A DNA stretch of 11,816 nt, taken from positions 1 through 11,816 of the forward strand of contig JACQRB010000017.1 of the NCBI GenBank assembly GCA_016206685.1, given 5' to 3'. Each line of letters begins with the position of its first letter. The stretch's first letter is position 1. This DNA comes from Candidatus Omnitrophota bacterium. GTDB lineage: Bacteria; Omnitrophota; Gorgyraeia; Aquiviventales; Aquiviventaceae. The notes under the pieces were generated by a model, which saw nothing but the letters and a program-made list of their open reading frames with translations, was not told the DNA's origin and did no database searches. This document shows, piece after piece, positions 6,258 to 11,302 of this stretch. The position numbers were made by a program, and so were the translations under genes.

Positions 6258-7001
6258 TTACTGGCGTGGACTGAACATGGGGTAGTGGCTAGCTGCCGCC
6301 ATGAAGAACAGCATGGGGAGGGAAAGAAAAGTGTTGGTCCTTGAGGCCAGGAACGCTCGCCGAGCAAGCGTCGCCATCTCCGCAGGAGCCTTCGTGCCCT
6401 TCTCAGCCGATTCGACGGTCCAGGCAATGATCTTCTTCTGGCATGGCCAGATGATCAGCCAGACGTTCAGGAGCATCATGATCCCGTAGCCTCCACCGAT
6501 CCCGATGGACAGGGAGCGGGTGCTGGCCGTTGGGTGACCGTTCAGGGTGAGGATGAGCCATGCGACGACAAGGGCAAGGACCGTCAACACGACGGCGACG
6601 ATGCGACCGTTGTTGAGCGGCCCCTGGCTGACCTGGAGCACCCCATACATCAGGGCGTAGGCCACGCCGGTGACGAGCACCCAGGCCAAGAACGTTTGGC
6701 CAAACCTCGGCTCTGAACCCAAGATCATCAGGTAGTACAGCAAGCCCGACAGGACCGTGACGACGGCTCCCCATCGGAACCACCACAGCGCCCGCGGCAT
6801 TAATTGGGGAACCACCTTGGATTTCGTCGGCGCATCGAGGGCTTTCATGAAGTCCACATTCACAAGGTTGAAGAAGTACAACAGGCCGATCCAGGTGATC
6901 CCGGCCAGAAAGTGAAGCCACCGGAGGAGCATCTGGATATTCGAGGTGGGATCTTGGGGCACACTGATCTGAACCGTCATGAAGAGAGCATCGGTGGGCA
7001 T
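6258..7001 (-). CDS. PuuD-type (urate hydroxylase N-terminal domain) membrane protein without cytochrome c domain
   Basis: A 247-residue membrane protein matching the membrane domain of PuuD (Urate_ox_N, PF06181). Recognisable blocks: LLRWLHFLAGITWIGLLYFF near the N-terminus (His 30); PRALWWFRWGAVVTVLSGLLY; and the C-terminal LASRTNTFLSLPMLFFMAAA followed by SHYP. At least six hydrophobic segments are visible. In characterised PuuD the membrane domain is fused to a C-terminal cytochrome c that takes electrons from urate hydroxylation; here the protein stops right after the SHYP motif. No other purine-degradation gene is present, so urate as substrate is doubtful. ATG 7001 has AGGAG only 3 bases upstream; ATG 6980 is an alternative without an RBS. 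Gap to iscA is 17 bases, so co-transcription is likely. Confidence 0.82.
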   Translation of the reverse strand: MPTDALFMTVQISVPQDPTSNIQMLLRWLHFLAGITWIGLLYFFNLVNVDFMKALDAPTKSKVVPQLMPRALWWFRWGAVVTVLSGLLYYLMILGSEPRFGQTFLAWVLVTGVAYALMYGVLQVSQGPLNNGRIVAVVLTVLALVVAWLILTLNGHPTASTRSLSIGIGGGYGIMMLLNVWLIIWPCQKKIIAWTVESAEKGTKAPAEMATLARRAFLASRTNTFLSLPMLFFMAAASHYPMFSPRQ

Positions 7002-7018
7002 GGGCTCCTCGGAAGGGT

Positions 7019-7345
7019 TTAGACGCTGAACGAATGTCCGCAGCCGCAGGATTTCTTCGCGAGCGGATTCTGGAACTCAAAGCCCCCGCCCATCAGGCCG
7101 GCCTTGTAGTCGATGGCGGTGCCATCCAAGTAGAGATGGCTCTTGGCGTCAACGAGAATCTTGACGCCATCCTGCTCCAGGACGGTGTCATAGGGCTTCG
7201 GGGTCGCTTCCTCCAACCCCATCTGGTAGCTGAACCCCGAGCACCCCCCGCCCTTGACCCCCACCCGCATGGCGAGATTGGGCTTCTGTTCTTTCCCGAT
7301 GAGGCGCTTGACCTCTTCCAACGCGGCCGGCGTTAATGTAATCAT
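7019..7345 (-). CDS. A-type iron-sulfur carrier (IscA/ErpA family)
   Basis: A 108-residue protein that binds and hands on Fe-S clusters. It carries the three invariant cysteines: Cys 35 in GGGCSGFSYQ, and Cys 100 and 102 in SCGCGHSF. The family core LDGTAIDYKAGLMGGGFEF is also present, and length is typical. ATG 7345 is certain: AAAGGAGG lies 5 bases upstream, and an extended -10 promoter lies about 27 bases upstream. A longer frame reaching 7465 lacks homology in its extension. The start overlaps the mutT stop as ATGA, so it can be translated by coupling from the operon mRNA as well as from its own promoter. The neighbouring MutY and ferredoxin are potential cluster recipients. ErpA versus IscA cannot be decided from sequence alone. 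Confidence 0.93.
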   Translation of the reverse strand: MITLTPAALEEVKRLIGKEQKPNLAMRVGVKGGGCSGFSYQMGLEEATPKPYDTVLEQDGVKILVDAKSHLYLDGTAIDYKAGLMGGGFEFQNPLAKKSCGCGHSFSV

Positions 7346-7785
7346 CGCTGCCTCCTTTGCTTTGACGCCCGTATTATACCACGACGTCCCTGTGAGAGAG
7401 AAGCGATCAGTTCGCGGTCGGCCGGCGGAAAGCGATAGCGAAAGAGGCGCTCGGCCCGGACCCACCGCACCTCCTGGCAGCCCAAGGGCGTCGGGACGCC
7501 GGCGGTGATCCGGCAGCGAAACACCTCCAGATACACCTGCCGGCGGGCATAGCGGAAGCGGATCGGCGACAGGCGGCCGGTCGGCTCAACGGCAATCCCC
7601 AGCTCCTCGCGCAACTCCCGGCGCAGGCAGGCTTCCCACGGTTCCCCGACGCGCCGCTTGCCGCCCGGAAACTCCCAGAACCCGCCGAGATGATCGCTGG
7701 CGCGGCGCCGGCTGACGAGGTAGCGGCCGCGCCGCTCAATCACGGCGACGGCGACGGGCACGAGACGCAGCCGGCGGTTGGGCAT
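7342..7785 (-). CDS. MutT-like Nudix hydrolase
   Basis: A 147-residue hydrolase, likely cleaving 8-oxo-dGTP or a similar oxidised nucleotide so it cannot be incorporated. The Nudix box GX5EX7REUXEEXGU is complete and intact: Gly 42, Glu 48, Arg 56-Glu 57, Glu 60-Glu 61, Gly 63. It is preceded by GGFWEFPGG, typical of MutT. ATG 7785 (MPNRRLRLVPVAVAV) has GGAG 8 bases upstream and is preferred to a frame extending to 7818. The gene starts 50 bases inside mutY and ends with an ATGA overlap with iscA. Its last ~13 residues (RGIIRASKQRRQR) are encoded by the iscA promoter and RBS, so they are probably not conserved. Exact substrate is not provable; diverse Nudix substrates share this motif. Confidence 0.9.
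   Translation of the reverse strand: MPNRRLRLVPVAVAVIERRGRYLVSRRRASDHLGGFWEFPGGKRRVGEPWEACLRRELREELGIAVEPTGRLSPIRFRYARRQVYLEVFRCRITAGVPTPLGCQEVRWVRAERLFRYRFPPADRELIASLSQGRRGIIRASKQRRQR
7366..7381 (-). promoter_or_regulatory. Extended -10 promoter for iscA inside the mutT 3' end
   Basis: Read on -, TGGTATAAT (7381-7373) is a perfect TATAAT with TG one base upstream, i.e. an extended -10 box. A start near 7366 would leave a leader of about 20 bases containing AAAGGAGG and leading to iscA ATG 7345. No good -35 is visible at 17-18 bases upstream (only CT-rich sequence), as is common for extended -10 promoters. Confidence 0.6.
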
Positions 7786-8437
7786 ACGGGTAACTCCGAC
7801 AGGATCGGCGCAGGACACAGGTGGAACATTGCGGACGGCGCGCCGTGCACACCGCGGCGCCGAAATCCATCATCGCCTGGTTGATCTCATAGCCCTTGCC
7901 GCGCGGGATGACGCGCTGCGCCAGCTCCCACAGCCTGCGGTTCGTCGAGGCGCCGAAGTAGCGCTGGAGGAGCCTGGCCACGTTGGTATCCAGGGTCGCC
8001 GCATCCCGGTTGAACGCGAAGCTCAGCACCGCCCCGGCCGTGTAGCGGCCGATCCCGTCCATCGCGATCAGGCCGTCGTAGGAATCCGGGATCTTGCCGC
8101 CGTGCTGCCTGATCACGCGGCGGGCGATCGTGCGCAGGCGCAGGGGGCGGACGTTGTAGCCGAGGGGATACCAGACGTTGCGCAACTCCCGCACGCGGGC
8201 GCGCGCCAGCTCGTGCACGGTGGGATACCGGCGCAGGAACTCATGGTACTTCGGGATCACCCGGTCCACCTGCGTTTGCTGGAGCATGATCTCCGAGACG
8301 AGGATCTTGTACGGGTCCCGGGTCTTTCGCCAGGGCAGCGGCCGCTGATGCCGCCCGTACCAGCGCAACAGCGTGCGTTGAAACGGTCGGACCAACCGCG
8401 CGGCGGCGGCCTGGCTCGTGGTGGACGTCTGAGGCAT
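7736..8437 (-). CDS. mutY: A/G-specific adenine glycosylase, catalytic domain only
   Basis: A 233-residue HhH-GPD DNA glycosylase expected to remove adenine mispaired with 8-oxoguanine. From ATG 8437: catalytic Glu 49 in VSEIMLQQTQV, helix-hairpin-helix AMDGIGRYTAGAVL, catalytic Asp 150 in LDTNVARLL, and a 4Fe-4S loop C-x6-C-x2-C-x5-C (Cys 197, 204, 207, 213). It ends in RARRRRRD right after the cluster, so the C-terminal Nudix-fold domain that recognises 8-oxoG in E. coli MutY is absent. The usual WxGLGYYxRA motif reads WYPLGYNVRP, and LDGN is LDTN, a divergent branch. ATG 8446 is an alternative start, but it lies within the proposed -10 box; a transcript from that promoter would begin near 8438, making 8437 leaderless. 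First gene of the six-gene operon. Confidence 0.88.
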   Translation of the reverse strand: MPQTSTTSQAAAARLVRPFQRTLLRWYGRHQRPLPWRKTRDPYKILVSEIMLQQTQVDRVIPKYHEFLRRYPTVHELARARVRELRNVWYPLGYNVRPLRLRTIARRVIRQHGGKIPDSYDGLIAMDGIGRYTAGAVLSFAFNRDAATLDTNVARLLQRYFGASTNRRLWELAQRVIPRGKGYEINQAMMDFGAAVCTARRPQCSTCVLRRSCRSYPYAQPPAASRARRRRRD

Positions 8438-8444
8438 CGTCTCC

Positions 8445-8477
8445 ATTGTAGCAGAGGCCCATCCCCTCTGTTACAAT
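8445..8477. promoter_or_regulatory. Symmetric divergent promoter/operator for mutY and the flavin reductase
   Basis: ATTGTAGCAGAGG (8445-8457) and CCTCTGTTACAAT (8465-8477) form a 13-bp inverted repeat with one mismatch around a 7-base centre. Each outer end is an extended -10 box pointing outward: TGTTACAAT on + (8469-8477) and TGCTACAAT on - (8453-8445). Predicted start sites lie about 7 bases beyond, near 8484 and 8438, i.e. only 0-7 bases before the start codons. Neither gene has a usable RBS, which fits leaderless or near-leaderless transcripts. The dyad could also be a repressor site covering both promoters. Confidence 0.55.
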
Positions 8478-8490
8478 ACAAGCCTTGACG

Positions 8491-9195
8491 ATGGCAGCCA
8501 TCACCTGTCAGACGGTCGTGGATCAGGTCACGATCCTCTCCTATAACGTGCGCAACTTCCGCCTGCGCCTGGCACAGCCCAAGCGCCTGGAGTTCGAGCC
8601 GGGGCAGTTCGTCATCGTCCACGTGCCCAAGGACGGCTCGTTCGTCAAGCGGGCCTACTCGATCGCCTGCCCGCCGCATGAGGAGGGCGTCATCGAGCTG
8701 TGCATCCAGCACGTGGAAGGCGGAGCGGCCTCCACGTTTTTCTGGCAGCTCAAGGAAGGCATGCCGGTCACGCTCTCCGGCCCGCACGGCCGCTTCACCC
8801 TCAAGCAGCCGATCACCTATGAGCCGGTCTTTCTGGCGACGGGCACCGGCGTCGCGCCGTTTCGCAGCATGCTTAAATATCTGTTTCATGTGAACGTCAC
8901 GCAGCCGATCTGGCTGCTCTTCGGCACGCGCTACGAGCATGCCCTGCTCTATGAGGCGGAGTTCCGCGCCATGGCCTCGCTCCGGCACAATTTCCACTAC
9001 ATCCCGACGGTCAGCCGGCCGAAAGACTGGCACGGGGAGACCGGGCACATCCAGCAGACCTTCCAGAAGCACCTGGCGGACTTCGCCAACAAGGAAATCT
9101 ACGTCTGCGGGTGGCTGGAGGTCGTCAAGGCCATCGTCAAGGATCTGACCGCGTTCGGCGTCCCCCCGGCGCAGATTCATTACGAGGAATGGTAA
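8491..9195 (+). CDS. FNR-type FAD/NAD(P)-binding oxidoreductase
   Basis: A 234-residue single-chain flavin reductase of the ferredoxin-NADP reductase family. FAD-binding domain: RAYSIA (Arg 54, Tyr 56, Ser 57), the RxYS FAD motif, and GGAAST (77-82), the phosphate-contact loop. NAD(P) domain: ATGTGVAPFRSM (116-127), the GxGxxP dinucleotide motif, and the C-terminal EIYVCGWLEVV, matching the (Y/F)xCG motif. No ferredoxin or haem domain is fused, so an external electron partner is needed. ATG 8491 has no RBS; TTG 8485 is an in-frame alternative. Both lie just after the predicted transcription start, so a leaderless mRNA is likely. The stop overlaps the next gene by 7 bases, indicating co-translation with the mqnD-like gene. 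Physiological partner unknown. Confidence 0.88.
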   Translation: MAAITCQTVVDQVTILSYNVRNFRLRLAQPKRLEFEPGQFVIVHVPKDGSFVKRAYSIACPPHEEGVIELCIQHVEGGAASTFFWQLKEGMPVTLSGPHGRFTLKQPITYEPVFLATGTGVAPFRSMLKYLFHVNVTQPIWLLFGTRYEHALLYEAEFRAMASLRHNFHYIPTVSRPKDWHGETGHIQQTFQKHLADFANKEIYVCGWLEVVKAIVKDLTAFGVPPAQIHYEEW

Positions 9196-10058
9196 GCAAA
9201 GCGACGACCCCATCGGTGCGCACCGTCACCGTCGGGCACACGCCGGACATGGACGACGCGTTCATGTTTTACGCGATCGCCCAGGGCAAGATCCCGCTGG
9301 ATGGGCTGCGCATCGAGCATGTGATCGAGGACATCCAGACGCTCAATCAGCGGGCGCGATCCCTCCAGCTGGACGTCACGGCGATCTCGGCAGCCGCCTA
9401 TCCCTTCATCGCCAAGGACTACTGGATCCTCTCGGTCGGCTCGAGCGTCGGCCAAAACTACGGGCCGCTGGTCGTCGCGACGCGCGGCATGAATCCGGAC
9501 GAACTCGCCGGCAAGCGGATCGCCGTGCCGGGACGGCAGACGACGGCGTACCTGCTTTTGCGCTTAGCCGTGCCGGAGTTTGAGCCGGTCGAGATGCGCT
9601 TCGAGGCGATTCCGGAGGCAGTCCTGCGTGGAGAGGTGGACGCGGGGCTGCTCATCCACGAGCGGCAACTGACCTACCACGACCAAGGGCTGCTGCCGAT
9701 CCTGGACTTCGGGATGTGGTGGCACAAGACGGTGGGGCTGCCGCTGCCGCTGGGGCTGAATGCCGTCAAGCGCACACTCGGCAAGCCGCTGGCCATGCAG
9801 CTCGCGCAGATCCTCCGGGACAGCATCCTGTATGCCATGGCCAACCAGGATGCGGCGCTCGCCGATGCGCTGCGGTTCGGCCGCGGCATCGACCTGACGC
9901 GCGCGCGGCAGTTCGTGAGCATGTACGTCAACGAAGAAACGCTTTCGCTCTCCCGCCACAGCCATCAGGCCCTGCGCGAGCTCTACCAACGCGCGCACGC
10001 GGCAGGGCTCCTTCCCGACGTGCCGCGCGTGACGCTGATCCGCCCGCCCCGCGCTTAA
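9189..10058 (+). CDS. MqnD-like protein (1,4-dihydroxy-6-naphthoate synthase / menaquinone biosynthesis family)
   Basis: A 289-residue protein of the MqnA/MqnD periplasmic-binding-protein-like family (PF02621), which in the futalosine pathway converts cyclic dehypoxanthinyl futalosine to 1,4-dihydroxy-6-naphthoate. Supporting blocks: VGHTPDMDDAFMFYAIAQGK (compare SPxPNDTFxFxAL in classic MqnD), IEHVIEDIQTLN, DVTAISAAAYPFI, YGPLVVA, GKRIAVPGRQTTAYLLLRL, and DAGLLIHERQLTY with the conserved HE. The TPDMDDAFMF variant marks a divergent subgroup, so exact activity is less certain than family. ATG 9189 lies in the end of the upstream gene, with GAGG only one base away; translational coupling is likely. 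The stop (10056-10058) directly abuts the stop of the convergent deformylase gene with no bases between. No other mqn gene is in the window. Confidence 0.8.
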   Translation: MVSKATTPSVRTVTVGHTPDMDDAFMFYAIAQGKIPLDGLRIEHVIEDIQTLNQRARSLQLDVTAISAAAYPFIAKDYWILSVGSSVGQNYGPLVVATRGMNPDELAGKRIAVPGRQTTAYLLLRLAVPEFEPVEMRFEAIPEAVLRGEVDAGLLIHERQLTYHDQGLLPILDFGMWWHKTVGLPLPLGLNAVKRTLGKPLAMQLAQILRDSILYAMANQDAALADALRFGRGIDLTRARQFVSMYVNEETLSLSRHSHQALRELYQRAHAAGLLPDVPRVTLIRPPRA

Positions 10059-10595
10059 CTACCAATACCGTTTGCGCCGGAACACATCGGTGCGCACGTT
10101 GGCAATCCGGTCCAAAAACAGCCGGCCGGCCAGGTGGTCCGCCTCATGCTGGACGGCGATCGCCTCGAAGCCGTCCACCCAGCGGGTCCACGGCTCACCC
10201 CGCTCATCCAGCGCGCTCACGTGTAACCGTGACGCCCGGCGGACATTGCCGGTGAAATCAGGAACCGACAGGCACCCTTCCCGCTGGATCGTCCAGGTCT
10301 CCTGTGCGGTGATCTGAGGATTCACCAGCACCAACAGCCCGCTTGTTGAGCCCGGCAGGGCGAAATCCCGAGCGGAGCGAGGGAATACCTTAGGATGGCC
10401 GGTGACATCCACCACAGCCACGGAGGCATCCGACCCGACCTGGGAAGCGGCCAACCCCACGCAGCGCGGGTGATGGCGCATGGTCTCGATGAGGTCGCGA
10501 ATCAGGCGCTCGACGGCCGGCGTGATGCGCTCGACGGGACGGCTGGGCGCGTGCAGGCAGGAATCTGGAAATGTCCTGATCTGCAGAATCGCCAT
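10059..10595 (-). CDS. def: Peptide deformylase with an in-frame repeat-derived insert
   Basis: A 178-residue cytoplasmic metalloenzyme that removes the formyl group from new N-termini. All three motifs are intact: CVGLAASQVG with Gln 52, REGCLS with metal ligand Cys 108, and QHEADH with ligands His 150 and His 154 and catalytic Glu 151. Between VVDVTGHPK and SGLLVLVNPQI, where relatives have only a few residues, there are about 15 extra residues (70-84), encoded by palindrome-rich DNA at 10344-10388. The insert is in frame and lies in a loop between two strands, away from the metal site, so the enzyme is probably active. ATG 10595 has only a weak GGGA upstream. It is separated from the upstream ACT gene by 158 bp that hold an inverted-repeat element, so co-transcription is possible but unproven. 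Confidence 0.93.
   Translation of the reverse strand: MAILQIRTFPDSCLHAPSRPVERITPAVERLIRDLIETMRHHPRCVGLAASQVGSDASVAVVDVTGHPKVFPRSARDFALPGSTSGLLVLVNPQITAQETWTIQREGCLSVPDFTGNVRRASRLHVSALDERGEPWTRWVDGFEAIAVQHEADHLAGRLFLDRIANVRTDVFRRKRYW
10344..10388. repeat. Palindromic repeat-like insert within peptide deformylase
   Basis: About 45 bp, a multiple of three, holding two small hairpins: GCCC/GGGC (10350-10353 / 10358-10361) and TCCC/GGGA (10366-10369 / 10381-10384) around GAGCGGAGCGA. The TCCCGAGCGGAGCGAGGGA style is like short palindromic repeats dispersed in many environmental genomes. The translated insert has no counterpart in typical deformylases. Limits are approximate, set by where protein similarity stops and resumes. 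Confidence 0.55.
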
Positions 10596-10614
10596 CGGTC
10601 CCGTCGATCACCAG

Positions 10615-10724
10615 GGACAGCGGGTGACGCGGAGTAGCGGGCCGCCTGCCTCGCGGCAGTCGGCACTCCCTTCGCCGACCCCGCCTCGGCGGGGTGCCCG
10701 GCTCGGTCGCAGGACCCGCTGTCC
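10615..10724. repeat. 110-bp inverted-repeat element with internal hairpins
   Basis: GGACAGCGGGT (10615-10625) is perfectly complementary to ACCCGCTGTCC (10714-10724). Between them are GCCGCCTGCC/GGCAGTCGGC (10641-10650 / 10655-10664, one mismatch), CCCCGCC/GGCGGGG (10679-10685 / 10688-10694), and an alternative GTCGGC/GCCGAC stem (10659-10664 / 10674-10679). It fills most of the gap between the ACT-domain gene and def. No coding sense and no T-run, so it is not an intrinsic terminator. No clear flanking direct repeat was found. Confidence 0.6.
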
Positions 10725-10753
10725 ATTGGCGGTTCGACAGACCATGATCACTC

Positions 10754-11302
10754 TTAGAGGACGTTGGTGTCTGCCGGACGCAGGCTCACCGTCACGCCCA
10801 ACCGCTTCGCCAGAAGCTTCAACCGCTGCTCGAGACGCCGGGCCGCCAGGCGCTTGGGCAGCTCCACCTCCAGCACCATCAGGTAGAGCGGTTTGGCGGC
10901 GGGACGCGCCACCCGGTGCGTTGACACGTCGGTGATGTTCACCCCGAGGCGCGCAAGCAGCGAGGCCACGCGATAGACGATCCCGGGACGATCCGCCCCG
11001 TACACGGACAGGCCGTACGGCGATCCAACGCGCCGGGCCTGGCGCTCAGCCGCCGCCAACGGCTTCAAGTGGATGACAAGCGCCAATCGCTTCGACGCCG
11101 CCTGAAACGCCGCGTGCAGCTGCGCCTGGGAGAGCCGTCCCGGGGCGGAAAAGGTCAGCATGATCGCGAACTCCCCCGCCAAGCGGGTCATCGCCGAGTC
11201 TTCCAGGTTGCAGCCACGCTCGTAGAGCACCTTGGTGACGTGGGCCACGATCCCGGGGCGGTCTTTCCCAAACGCGGTCAGGATCCACAACCGGTTCCTC
11301 AT
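10754..11302 (-). CDS. Two-ACT-domain protein, GcvR-like
   Basis: A 182-residue protein made of two ACT domains. The first (about residues 5-80) opens with WILTAFGKDRPGIVAHVTKV and NLEDSAMTRLAGEFAIML. The second (about 95-175) opens with LSVYGADRPGIVYRVASLLA and NITDVSTHRV. The repeated DRPGIV turn is the usual amino-acid-binding loop of ACT domains. The layout matches GcvR-type proteins, which in E. coli sense glycine and restrain the glycine cleavage activator GcvA; no DNA-binding domain is present. The target here is unknown, and no gcv gene is nearby. ATG 11302 overlaps the bioB stop as ATGA, so the two are translationally coupled. The gap to def holds the 110-bp repeat element. Confidence 0.85.
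   Translation of the reverse strand: MRNRLWILTAFGKDRPGIVAHVTKVLYERGCNLEDSAMTRLAGEFAIMLTFSAPGRLSQAQLHAAFQAASKRLALVIHLKPLAAAERQARRVGSPYGLSVYGADRPGIVYRVASLLARLGVNITDVSTHRVARPAAKPLYLMVLEVELPKRLAARRLEQRLKLLAKRLGVTVSLRPADTNVL

Noticed and set aside
5897..6427. Longer version of the DUF3303-like gene starting at 6427
   Set aside because: The extra N-terminal part is the out-of-frame shadow of the PuuD-like gene; the RBS supports ATG 6193.
8257..9213. 318-codon open frame on the - strand
   Set aside because: Antisense to the flavin reductase and running through the mutY 5' end in another frame; no motif.
10679..10694. CCCCGCC/GGCGGGG hairpin as intrinsic terminator
   Set aside because: No T-run follows on either strand, and the hairpin is part of a larger inverted-repeat element.
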